7,988 nt of DNA, taken from assembly GCA_013002595.1 (NCBI GenBank), contig JABDJG010000233.1, positions 1 through 7,988 on the forward strand. The letters run 5' to 3'. Under the pieces are notes generated by a model, which was given only the letters and a program-made list of their open reading frames with translations, ran no database searches and had not been told where the DNA came from. Below are positions 1 to 7,039 of the stretch, piece after piece (the first letter of the stretch is position 1; each line of letters starts with the position of its first letter). The DNA is from Hyphomicrobiales bacterium. GTDB taxonomy: Bacteria > Pseudomonadota > Alphaproteobacteria > Rhizobiales > Aestuariivirgaceae. Both the position numbers and the translations under genes were made by a program.

Positions 1-34
1 CAACCACCCCAAGGGTAACCTCATCGGGTGGTTG
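1..34 (-). terminator. Hairpin at left edge, possible terminator of the thioesterase gene
   Basis: A perfect 9-base inverted repeat, CAACCACCC at 1-9 and GGGTGGTTG at 26-34, encloses a smaller AGG/CCT stem (12-14 with 19-21) closed by a GTAA tetraloop when read on the plus strand. It begins 57 bases past the stop of the leftward thioesterase gene. No T-run follows on the plus strand, where the next bases are G-rich. Any T-tract for a leftward Rho-independent terminator would lie just outside the window, so the call rests on the stem and its position. It could instead be a shared structure between convergent genes. Confidence 0.4.
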
Positions 35-91
35 GGCGGGGGAGCGGGCCGGTGCCGATTGAACCCAACTCCAGTTCGTGTCAAACCAAGC

Positions 92-622
92 TCACGGGAC
101 AGGCGGCCAGGGCCGTGTCTGATCCGCTTGATGCCAGGCCTCGACCCAGCCGGGCATCAGCGGTTTCCAGTCTTGGATGCTCATCGCCTGTTGGATCTGT
201 TCGGTCGGAAGAGACGTGCCGGCCTCGGTTACGCAGGTGCGCACCAGCAGCGATGAAACAGGCTTGTCGTTCACCCACATGGACTGGCCAAGAAATATCC
301 ATCTGTCGTCAAATCCCAGTACCTGGGTGCGCATCGTGACCTTGTCGAAAATGCGAATGCGCTTGCGGTATCTAACGCTGGCGCCGGCAACGGCCAAGCC
401 CCATCTCTTGCGCTTGAGAACCTTCGCCAGGCCGGTGCGGATCGACAAGTCGAACCGGCCGAGATCGTAAAGCGTGAGAACCCGGCCGTTGTTCATCTCC
501 ATGAACATATCGAGATCCCAGGGGCGGCAGCGGAAACTGGTTTCGGCCACGCCGCCGGCGTCGAGCGGGGATGCCCGGAATGCCTTGAGGCCGGTCAGCA
601 AGAGCCGGGTTAGCGGATACAT
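92..622 (-). CDS. Acyl-CoA thioesterase-like protein, hotdog fold
   Basis: This 176-residue protein is about the size of a single hotdog domain of the 4-hydroxybenzoyl-CoA thioesterase / THEM6-like group. The recognisable signature is the stretch at residues 31-58: arginine and proline, then D36-L-D38, then the M43-N-N-G46 helix start, then a conserved D-x-GR at 53-56. In the family this region forms the central helix and active-site wall. The expected role is hydrolysis of a cytosolic acyl-CoA; the substrate cannot be read from sequence. The N-terminus is mildly hydrophobic and basic but is not a convincing signal peptide. The ATG is preceded by a strong AAGGAGAGG ribosome site at 638-630, 7 bases away. 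The gene is divergent from the polysaccharide operon and is probably a flanking housekeeping gene. The family call is fairly safe; enzymatic activity is inferred. Confidence 0.82.
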   Translation of the reverse strand: MYPLTRLLLTGLKAFRASPLDAGGVAETSFRCRPWDLDMFMEMNNGRVLTLYDLGRFDLSIRTGLAKVLKRKRWGLAVAGASVRYRKRIRIFDKVTMRTQVLGFDDRWIFLGQSMWVNDKPVSSLLVRTCVTEAGTSLPTEQIQQAMSIQDWKPLMPGWVEAWHQADQTRPWPPVP

Positions 623-786
623 TTTCTTACCTCTCCTTCATCGATGCATTCAATTGAGGGCAACGCCTGTTTCCCTTTGCGGCACAGGTAGGGCCTGAGT
701 ATGGCTGCCGGCAGACCGACACAGTGGGAAATTAGGCACCATTCGAGCGGCTTAATTTATCTCGTCTTAACTGGTCGAGATGTATG

Positions 787-802
787 ATTTTTCCTGAAAA
801 AT
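787..802. promoter_or_regulatory. AT-rich inverted repeat, possible operator
   Basis: ATTTTTC (787-793) and GAAAAAT (796-802) form a perfect 7-base dyad with a 2-base centre, ending 32 bases before the chosen GTG start of the first glycosyltransferase. It overlaps the TATGAT hexamer at 783-788, so a bound regulator could block transcription. As RNA it would give only a weak A-U stem with a four-base loop, so a DNA-level site is more likely than a terminator or attenuator. I cannot assign it to a named regulator. Confidence 0.3.
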
Positions 803-824
803 ACAACACGAACCGCTGACTTGT

Positions 825-829
825 GGGAG
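825..829 (+). promoter_or_regulatory. Ribosome binding site that decides the GT2 start
   Basis: GGGAG lies 5 bases before the GTG at 835. The other in-frame GTG at 823 overlaps this motif and has no purine-rich sequence in front of it (the bases before it read CGAACCGCTGACTT). The site therefore favours 835 as the start, giving a protein that begins directly with the first beta strand of the fold. Confidence 0.55.
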
Positions 830-834
830 TCGAC

Positions 835-1848
835 GTGAAACTCATTATTCAAATTCCTTGCCTGAACGAGGCCGAAACGCTGGCGGTCACGATTGCCGAT
901 CTGCCGCGGGAAATTGCAGGTATAGACGAAATTGAATACCTGGTGATTGATGACGGGTCGACCGACAGGACCGTCCCGGTTGCCTGGGAGTGCGGGGTGC
1001 ACCATGTGCTCAGCCTCGGGTCGAACATGGGACTGGCGCGGGCCTTCATGGCCGGCATTGAAAAGTGCCTGGCGCTGGGCGCTGATATCATCGTCAACAC
1101 CGATGCCGACAACCAGTATGTCGGCGCAGACATCAGATGCCTGGTTGAGCCGATCCTGGCCGGTCAGGCGCAGATTGTGGTTGGCGCCCGGCCAATCAAG
1201 TCGATTGAAGGGTTCTCACCACTGAAGAAACTGCTGCAGGGCCTCGGCAGCTGGGTGGTTCGCAAGGCAAGCGGTACCGACATTCCCGATGCGCCGAGCG
1301 GTTTTCGCGCCTATCACAAGGATGCAGCTTCACGGCTTTATGTCCTGAATACCTACAGCTACACCCTTGAAACCATCATTCAAGCCGGGCGCAAGCGGAT
1401 CCCGATGACATCGGTGCCGATCCGGGTCAACGGTGAGCTGCGACCGTCACGACTGTTCAAGAGTATACCCGAATATATCTCACGTTCGGCCAAGACCATC
1501 ATCCGGGTTTCGGTGATCTACAGGCCACTGGCGACATTCACCACCATCGCGGTGTGGATCGCGCTGCCGGCGGTATTGATGATTGGCCGGTTTGTGTCGC
1601 TGTATTTGCAAGGAGACGGCTCAGGTCATGTTCAGTCGCTGGTTCTGTCCGGTGCGCTGCTGGCCATCGCCTTTGTCGTCATGATGGCAGGTATTCTATC
1701 TGACCTGATTTCAGCCAACCGTGACCTGTTGCAGGATATCCGCGCCCGGCAATTGCGCCAGGCAATCCCGCAGCAAGACGCACAAGAGGACGATGTTTCG
1801 ACCGTTCTTGCGACCAAATTGCGTAATATTGCGAGTGGCGGGTCTTGA
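835..1848 (+). CDS. Family 2 glycosyltransferase, DPM-synthase-like, membrane-anchored
   Basis: The 337-residue protein starts with a GT-A nucleotide-sugar fold. It has the PCLNEAETL strand-loop near residue 8, the VIDDGS motif (about 37-42) that binds the nucleotide, and D-A-D (90-92) as the metal-binding DXD. A SGFRAY stretch (155-160) is typical of polyprenyl-phosphate sugar synthases. Two hydrophobic segments, about 232-256 and 268-289, should anchor the C-terminus in the inner membrane, followed by a polar tail. No QxxRW processivity motif is seen. The likely reaction is transfer of a sugar from a nucleotide donor to undecaprenyl phosphate; the sugar is unknown. The next gene encodes a GT-C enzyme, a class that uses such lipid donors, and overlaps by 4 bases, which supports the pairing. 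An alternative start is GTG 823. An alternative role is direct elongation of a lipid-linked glycan. Confidence 0.88.
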   Translation: MKLIIQIPCLNEAETLAVTIADLPREIAGIDEIEYLVIDDGSTDRTVPVAWECGVHHVLSLGSNMGLARAFMAGIEKCLALGADIIVNTDADNQYVGADIRCLVEPILAGQAQIVVGARPIKSIEGFSPLKKLLQGLGSWVVRKASGTDIPDAPSGFRAYHKDAASRLYVLNTYSYTLETIIQAGRKRIPMTSVPIRVNGELRPSRLFKSIPEYISRSAKTIIRVSVIYRPLATFTTIAVWIALPAVLMIGRFVSLYLQGDGSGHVQSLVLSGALLAIAFVVMMAGILSDLISANRDLLQDIRARQLRQAIPQQDAQEDDVSTVLATKLRNIASGGS

Positions 1849-3542
1849 CCGACGTTGCATCAGATGGCGTTGCGCAATCGGCAACCCAGGCGGCTCTGCC
1901 CGATGATAGCGACACACAAAGTCTGTTTGCCAAAATTACCTTTGCAGCAATTGCCGCCATTTTTGGCGCGCAGCTGTGGCTGGTCTTCAATGCCAATGTA
2001 AACTGGGACGAATTCTACTATCTGTCCCATATCCACGCGCATCTGAATGGTACGCTGGCGCGGCCGCTGCAGACGTTTTACGTACATCTGCTTTCCTGGC
2101 TTGCCGGTCTGCCAGCCGACGAAATCGGTCAGATCACGGTCGGACGGCTGTTCATGCTGGCCTGCGAGATCGGTACGGTTGCGCTGATCTATGGCATTGC
2201 CCGCCAGTTCGTGAAGCCCTACGCCGCGCTGGTGGGTGTGCTGGCCTATCTTGCATCGATCTGGACGCTTAACCACGGCATGAGCTTCAGGGCCGATCCG
2301 CTGGTCGCATTTTTGCTCATGTCCAGCGTCTATGTGCTGATGGCGTCATCGTTGAAGCCCTGGCAGCTCTGTGTGGCCGCGCTGTGTGGCGCGCTTGCCG
2401 TTCTGATCACCATCAAGTCGGTGCTCTATCTGCCTGCGTTTGCCGCTGCACTGGTCTGGCGGTCGCAGGACCGTGAGCAGCGTACGGCCAATATGCTGCG
2501 GATCGGCGCTGCCGCGGCGGCTGGTTGCGCCCTTCTTGTGGCGCTGTACTTTTGGCATGCCGGCCAGCTCAATGCCGGGTCCGGTGCGGTATCGAGCGGT
2601 TCGGCGGGCAGCGTTTTCAAAGTTACATTCTCCGAGCAGAAATTCTTGCCGCGGATCGACGAGGTGACCAGATGGTTTGGCGCCAATCTGGTGGCGTTGA
2701 TGCTGGTGGCCGGTGGATTGGCGCACCGGACATGGCCGCGGACCATTACATTGGCTCTGTTGGTTGCGCCACTGTTGTCAGTGCTGTTCTATCGAAACGC
2801 CTTTGCCTATTTTTTTCCGTTCATCATTCCACCGGTTATGGTGGTGGCAGCGGCTGGCGTACCGCTCATTGCGAAACGGCGCATTGTGCTGATCGGGCTC
2901 GTGGGTTGCCTGGTGTTCGGGGCCGTGCTGGAATTCAAGCGCGGGCTTGGCCGCGGGCAGACCGCACAACGCCAGACCCTTGAAGCGGTTCATGCGATGT
3001 TCCCCGAACCGGTGCGTTACATCGACCGCTGTGCGATGGTCGGCAGCTTTCCGCGCAGCGGGTTCTTCATGTCGACCTGGGGAATTGAAACATACAAGCG
3101 GCGCGGCAAGGCGATCTTTGGCGCTATTCTGCGCACCGAAAAGCCGGTCATGCTGATTACCAATTCGCCGACGCTTCATGCTGCGATGAAAGATGAACCG
3201 GTGGTCACGCCTGAATTTGCGCTGTTTGCGGATGACGCAGCGGTTCTTCGTGACAATTTCGTCCATCACTGGGGCGACATCTGGGTGGCCGGCAAACGCC
3301 TTGAGGTTTCGGCCTCACCATACCACTTCGATATTGCCATTGATGGTGTCTACACACTGGAGGGCGAGGCTGGCGTTCAACTGGACGGGCGCACCGTGGC
3401 GCCGGGCACAACGGTTGAGCTCACGCAGGGCGAGCACGTTGTTTCAGCATCAGGCCGGGGCGAGATCGTGCTGCGCTGGGGCGACAACCTGCACCGCCCG
3501 GACCACCAGCCCAGTGATCAGAAAATCTTCCATGCGTTTTAA
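1845..3542 (+). CDS. GT-C type integral membrane glycosyltransferase (PMT/ArnT-like) with periplasmic C-terminal domain
   Basis: The 565-residue protein has about nine to ten hydrophobic segments between residues 28 and 365. Right after the first one is N53-W-D55-E56, matching the acidic motif in the first periplasmic loop that is catalytic in PMT, ArnT and related GT-C enzymes. R149-A-D151-P follows in a later loop. Residues 365-565 are soluble, probably periplasmic, and end in beta-rich sequence (about 495-547). Family members move a sugar from a polyprenyl phosphate to a lipid, glycan or protein outside the cytoplasm; the acceptor here is unknown. The start is TTG, whose bases overlap the TGA of the preceding GT2 as TTGA. 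No ATG or GTG lies in frame before the first helix, and GGCGGG just upstream could serve as ribosome site, so translation is probably coupled. The exact GT family (39, 83 or unclassified) cannot be settled by eye. Confidence 0.8.
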   Translation: MTDVASDGVAQSATQAALPDDSDTQSLFAKITFAAIAAIFGAQLWLVFNANVNWDEFYYLSHIHAHLNGTLARPLQTFYVHLLSWLAGLPADEIGQITVGRLFMLACEIGTVALIYGIARQFVKPYAALVGVLAYLASIWTLNHGMSFRADPLVAFLLMSSVYVLMASSLKPWQLCVAALCGALAVLITIKSVLYLPAFAAALVWRSQDREQRTANMLRIGAAAAAGCALLVALYFWHAGQLNAGSGAVSSGSAGSVFKVTFSEQKFLPRIDEVTRWFGANLVALMLVAGGLAHRTWPRTITLALLVAPLLSVLFYRNAFAYFFPFIIPPVMVVAAAGVPLIAKRRIVLIGLVGCLVFGAVLEFKRGLGRGQTAQRQTLEAVHAMFPEPVRYIDRCAMVGSFPRSGFFMSTWGIETYKRRGKAIFGAILRTEKPVMLITNSPTLHAAMKDEPVVTPEFALFADDAAVLRDNFVHHWGDIWVAGKRLEVSASPYHFDIAIDGVYTLEGEAGVQLDGRTVAPGTTVELTQGEHVVSASGRGEIVLRWGDNLHRPDHQPSDQKIFHAF

Positions 3543-3579
3543 ACTGGGGGCATGCACCGCCGTTTGAGGGCTTTGGCTG

Positions 3580-4656
3580 ATGGTCGGGAACGCAAAAGAA
3601 ACAGTTCTGTTTGTCACACGCAAATGGCCTCCGGCCGTCGGCGGCATGGAGACGTATTCAAAAAGACTGACGGAAGAGCTGGCCCGGTTCACCGAGGTCG
3701 ATGTGCTTGCCTTGCCGGGGCGCAAAGACGGAATGACCCCGGGCTGGCTGCAACTGGCCCGTTTTGGCCTCGTTACGGCATTCAAATTGCTGGTCCGCAA
3801 TCCGGCGCGGGTCACCCACCTTGGCGACATGGCGATCTGGCCGCTGGCGGTGCCTGCAAAGCTGCGCTCGGCAAAGACCCGGTTGGTGATGTCAGCCCAT
3901 GGTACAGATGTCAGCTATCCGTTGCGCGGTGGCGTTAAAGGGCGATTGTATGGCTTTTACCTGCGCCTTGGCGCCAGATTGCTACCCGGCGTATCGGTCA
4001 TTGCGAACTCGCGTGCGACACGCGATGCAGCCAGTACATATGGCTTCAAGGACATTCAGGTTGTTAACCTGGCAACAGACGTCGTTGACGTCAAATCCGG
4101 TCACAAACCCGGCAGGCACCTTTTGTTTGCCGGCCGCCTGATAAAGCTGAAAGGCCTGGCCTGGTTCGTTGAGCAGGTGTTGCCGCTGTTGACTGACGAC
4201 ATCACGATCCGGGTTGCGGGTACGGTGTGGGATGCAGATGAAGGCGCCGCATTGCAACATGAGCGCGTGCAGTTTCTGGGTTCGCTATCGCAACCGGACC
4301 TCAGACATGAATATGCCGCGGCACTGTGCGTCATCATTCCCAACATAGCGGTGCCAAGCGGCCAGTTTGAAGGATTTGGCCTGATCGCAACCGAAGCAGC
4401 GGCAGCCGGCGGCGTTGCACTGGCGGCCGATCACGGTGGCCTGGTCGATGCGGTGAAGGATGGGGTGACGGGATTTCACGTCGCGTCTGGCAACGCTGAA
4501 GCCTGGGCCAAAAAGATCGCGGACGTAGCGGCCTGGTCACCGAAAAAACGTGCCGGTTTCATACAAGCCGCGATACAGGCAACACGTCAGCACTATTCCT
4601 GGGCACGGGTTGCCAAGGAAACATTCAAGTCGTACGGGATTGATCCTAGCGCGTGA
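3580..4656 (+). CDS. Family 4 (GT-B) glycosyltransferase
   Basis: This 358-residue protein is the usual length for a retaining GT4 enzyme. In the N-terminal Rossmann domain, R14-K-W-P-P and G21-G-M-E-T form the glycine-rich acceptor loop, and H107-G-T-D110 carries the typical histidine. The C-terminal donor domain opens with G185-R-L-I-K-L-K-G (R186 and K191 are the expected phosphate contacts) and contains E264-GFGLIAT-E272, the EX7E motif of the family. There is no signal peptide or membrane helix, so it should act in the cytoplasm on a lipid-linked acceptor with a nucleotide sugar; neither substrate can be named. The ATG has GAGGG at 3566-3570, 9 bases ahead. It lies 37 bases after the GT-C gene and is the last gene of the rightward operon. 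Its last 11 bases overlap the end of the convergent flippase gene. Confidence 0.93.
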   Translation: MVGNAKETVLFVTRKWPPAVGGMETYSKRLTEELARFTEVDVLALPGRKDGMTPGWLQLARFGLVTAFKLLVRNPARVTHLGDMAIWPLAVPAKLRSAKTRLVMSAHGTDVSYPLRGGVKGRLYGFYLRLGARLLPGVSVIANSRATRDAASTYGFKDIQVVNLATDVVDVKSGHKPGRHLLFAGRLIKLKGLAWFVEQVLPLLTDDITIRVAGTVWDADEGAALQHERVQFLGSLSQPDLRHEYAAALCVIIPNIAVPSGQFEGFGLIATEAAAAGGVALAADHGGLVDAVKDGVTGFHVASGNAEAWAKKIADVAAWSPKKRAGFIQAAIQATRQHYSWARVAKETFKSYGIDPSA

Positions 4657-6106
4657 CAACCTTCTTCAAGATGTTGAGTTCTTCGGCGGCGATGGCTTTG
4701 CTGATGAAAGCGGCACCTATCAATGCAGCGATGCCGGCGAGGCCACCCCAGGCGGACAGCGCCAGCAGCGGGATCGTGATTGCAAGCCCGGCAGCTGCGG
4801 CGATGATGGCGCGCCCGAGCGCTGGGAAAAGCTGGGTCCCCGCGACAGAATTCATTATGGCGATCTTGAGCAAGACCAGTGCCGCCTGGGCAGCGAACAC
4901 GGCGAGCACCGCCGCCTCCGGTCCGGACGCCTCAATGGCAACAATAAAAGCGCCGGCGACAATCGGCAGTGCGCCGACGTTCAGCGCCAGAACCAGCCCG
5001 GTCCGCTGCTGAAGGAAGAGCGCCTGGTCCAATGCGTAGTTCATCACGATGGGGCCCAGGATGGTGAGTGTCGCAATGAAGATCTTTCCGGCGCCATCGT
5101 ATTGCGCGCCGCCCACAAGTGTCAGTGCCCACGGCCCAATCGCCATTCCGGCAATTACGGCTGCGGTGCCAAGGATGATTCCGCCACGGATACAGAAGTC
5201 GAGATAATAGGCATCCTTGCCATCGGCGCGCACGTTTGCCCGGCTGGTGACAGGAAACGCTGCGTTCATTGCCGTCACCAGGATTACGGCCAGGACCAGT
5301 GCGGCATTCCAGGCAAATGCGAACTGGCCAACTTCAGGCGCTGCATCGGCCAAGTAGTGGTATAGCACCAGCGGCGCCACGCGCAGCCAGTCTGCTGCAG
5401 CGATCGCTATGCCGACCACCAGGGATCCTTTTGCGACCTTGCCTAGCCGCGACCAGTCGCGCGGCTTGAAGGTGAGCGATGTGAAACGGCGGTGAATGGT
5501 GGTCACGCCGACCAGTGCCTCGAGGATCCATGACACGAGATGGATAGTTGCGATCGCGATCACGCCGGCGCCCATCGAGAGCGCGGCAATGGCGACAAGC
5601 ACTTCACCGGTGCGGAACAAGGACACCTGCCGCAGATGGTATTGGCTGGCTTCGAGCGCGACAAAGGCGCTGCGCGCCCACATCGCCAGGCCACGTGCCA
5701 CAAGTGCCCCTGTGAAGAGGACAAAAATCTGCCGCGTCACGGGATCGCTTTCGGTGATCAGGCCGATTGCAATGAAGACAAACGCGCCGAGCAACAAGAG
5801 TGCCGTCAACATGAACAACGTCAGAGAAACGGTTTGCTGGCCGCGCTCGTGGTCGAGGGCCAGTTCGCGCGACAGGTAGGCAGTTACACCTGCCGTACCT
5901 GCGACGATAAACATGAGGTACAAGGCTTGTGTGGCAGAGATCAAACCGTAACCTGACGGTCCGAGAGCTCTGGCCAGGACGACGATGTAAACCGCTCTCA
6001 TGGCCATCGCAAGCCAGCCGGAGCCCAGCAGAAAGGCGCCGTTCAAAAGAATTGACCGGGCACCCGGGCCGGATAACTGGCCGGCTTTTTCGTCGCTAGG
6101 GTGCAC
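4646..6106 (-). CDS. Wzx/MOP-family polysaccharide flippase
   Basis: The 486-residue protein is almost wholly hydrophobic, with roughly 12-14 membrane segments from residue 18 to about 472 and short charged loops. R46-A-L-G-P-S-G-Y-G after the first helix is the typical opening of polysaccharide biosynthesis / O-antigen flippase proteins. The expected role is turning an undecaprenyl-diphosphate-linked oligosaccharide from the cytoplasmic to the periplasmic face of the inner membrane. The start is GTG, with GGGGCGGG 6 bases ahead. The preceding GT2 ends 24 bases upstream in the same frame, with TGA the only stop between them. The gene ends inside the convergent GT4 gene. Within the MOP superfamily, a role in exporting some other lipid-linked glycan is possible. 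The product class is secure; the substrate is unknown. Confidence 0.9.
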   Translation of the reverse strand: MHPSDEKAGQLSGPGARSILLNGAFLLGSGWLAMAMRAVYIVVLARALGPSGYGLISATQALYLMFIVAGTAGVTAYLSRELALDHERGQQTVSLTLFMLTALLLLGAFVFIAIGLITESDPVTRQIFVLFTGALVARGLAMWARSAFVALEASQYHLRQVSLFRTGEVLVAIAALSMGAGVIAIATIHLVSWILEALVGVTTIHRRFTSLTFKPRDWSRLGKVAKGSLVVGIAIAAADWLRVAPLVLYHYLADAAPEVGQFAFAWNAALVLAVILVTAMNAAFPVTSRANVRADGKDAYYLDFCIRGGIILGTAAVIAGMAIGPWALTLVGGAQYDGAGKIFIATLTILGPIVMNYALDQALFLQQRTGLVLALNVGALPIVAGAFIVAIEASGPEAAVLAVFAAQAALVLLKIAIMNSVAGTQLFPALGRAIIAAAAGLAITIPLLALSAWGGLAGIAALIGAAFISKAIAAEELNILKKVVTR

Positions 6107-6130
6107 GGCAGGCCCGCCCCGGTCCGCGCG

Positions 6131-7009
6131 TCATTGGACCGTCTCGTTTTGTGACTGTGCGGGCGGCTTGGCCTTTGCCAGACTGAGGCGCCCCTTTAGG
6201 TAGCCAAGCCCGTAGAACGGCAGAACGATCGGCAGCGCCAGGTAATCCCACAGTGCCAGGGCACGCGATGGTGCAGGCAGGCCGCCCTGCATGGCCCGGC
6301 CGATGCCGGCGTAATAGAGCCGCTTGAATATCCAGCGGTAACGGATACGGTCTGGCAGCACCTGATGCTGGACGGTTGCCCGGCCATCGTATCTGACCGT
6401 CAGGCCGGCATTGCGGGCGCGATTGCACAGCTCGGTATCTTCTCCGCCGAACAGAAGGCCGCCACGCCGCCCGAGTGTTTCATCGAAGCGCGCCTGGACG
6501 CCCAGACGATCGCGCCGCAGGCCGAAATTGGCACCGACGATCCGTGCAACGGTGCGGTGCTCGCGGCCCAGGTCGAGCATCGAATACTGATCGAGGACGA
6601 AACGCGCACGGGAAATGAAAAGTGGCCGGGCGTGCCATTTGGGAACGATGCGGCCGCCGGCGATCCCAACGCCTGGCCGGGCCAGCGTTTCGATCATCCT
6701 GCTGGCCCAATCCGGCTCGGCAATGACATCGCAGTCGACATAAAGAATCGTGTCGTATTTCGCCCGCTCGATCGCGCAGTTGCGGGCATAGGACAGGCTC
6801 TTGGCGGGGATTGTCTCGTACTGGAAATTGAGGGATTTGGTTGAAAGCGAGTTTGTGTAGTCGCGTGTTTCAGGATCATCGCGCTGATCAAGAAAAAGAA
6901 CCTGGCACGCCGCGCCGCGCTGCGCGGCAAGGCTGTTCAGGGTTTCCCGTACCAGCCAGTTGGGTTCGTTGTAGCGGGTGAAGGTGATCGTGGCGTTCGG
7001 CATGTTCAC
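6131..7009 (-). CDS. Family 2 glycosyltransferase
   Basis: This 292-residue GT-A enzyme opens with TITFTRYNEP (residues 7-16) and the nucleotide-binding acid D41. It carries Y90-V-D92-C-D94 as the DXD metal site, and F187-G-G-E190-D191 as the acidic pair holding the expected catalytic base. The basic, aromatic stretch about 222-240 (R-Y-R-W-I-F-K-R) probably sits on the membrane, and a hydrophobic segment at 253-270 may act as a membrane anchor. It should add one sugar to a growing lipid-linked glycan in the cytoplasm; donor and acceptor are unknown. The start is GTG 7009, with AAAGG 6 bases ahead; the ATG two codons later would be 12 bases from that site. It lies 30 bases after the sulfotransferase and 24 before the flippase, so the three look like one operon. 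Confidence 0.9.
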   Translation of the reverse strand: MNMPNATITFTRYNEPNWLVRETLNSLAAQRGAACQVLFLDQRDDPETRDYTNSLSTKSLNFQYETIPAKSLSYARNCAIERAKYDTILYVDCDVIAEPDWASRMIETLARPGVGIAGGRIVPKWHARPLFISRARFVLDQYSMLDLGREHRTVARIVGANFGLRRDRLGVQARFDETLGRRGGLLFGGEDTELCNRARNAGLTVRYDGRATVQHQVLPDRIRYRWIFKRLYYAGIGRAMQGGLPAPSRALALWDYLALPIVLPFYGLGYLKGRLSLAKAKPPAQSQNETVQ

Positions 7010-7015
7010 AAGGCA

Positions 7016-7020
7016 CCTTT
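7016..7020 (-). promoter_or_regulatory. Ribosome binding site supporting the GTG start of the leftward GT2
   Basis: Read leftward, AAAGG at 7020-7016 is 6 bases from GTG 7009 and 12 bases from the in-frame ATG at 7003. Spacing favours the GTG, although the ATG remains possible and would shorten the protein by only two residues. Confidence 0.5.
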
Positions 7021-7039
7021 CATGCAGGCCATCGCCGGT

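Larger units (their letters stand above)
623..834. other. Divergent intergenic region
   Basis: These 212 bases separate the leftward thioesterase gene from the rightward polysaccharide operon, so promoters for both should lie here. A TATGAT at 783-788 resembles a -10 box for the rightward operon, but no good -35 sits 16-18 bases before it. I found no convincing promoter for the leftward gene. Other marks are the perfect palindromes CATCGATG (639-646), TCAATTGA (650-657) and CTGCCGGCAG (705-714), and a CCTGT/ACAGG inverted repeat (666-670 with 684-688). Base composition becomes clearly AT-richer from about 751. Confidence 0.5.

Noticed and set aside
705..714. Perfect palindrome CTGCCGGCAG considered as an operator
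   Set aside because: Ten-base G+C-rich palindromes are common by chance in this composition, and it is not placed over a visible promoter; recorded only as part of the intergenic description.
784..819. Eleven-codon open frame (ATG to TGA) before the first glycosyltransferase, considered as a leader peptide
   Set aside because: There is no good ribosome site, no run of regulatory codons and no attenuator-like hairpin after it; the ATG is part of the -10-like TATGAT.
1860..2276. Leftward 138-codon open frame antisense to the GT-C gene
   Set aside because: Glutamine- and arginine-rich translation without a motif, opposite a clear membrane protein containing the NWDE loop.
4550..5365. Rightward 271-codon open frame running from the end of the GT4 gene into the antisense of the flippase
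   Set aside because: Its translation is rich in D, G, R, C and Q without any domain pattern, and both genes it overlaps have clear family motifs. It is a typical antisense shadow in G+C-rich DNA.
5540..5956. Rightward 138-codon open frame antisense to the flippase
   Set aside because: Charged, cysteine-rich, low-complexity translation with no motif; the flippase on the other strand explains the open frame.
6365..6844. Rightward 159-codon open frame antisense to the leftward GT2
   Set aside because: It lies wholly inside a gene with an intact DXD site and GGED motif and has no ribosome site or recognisable fold.
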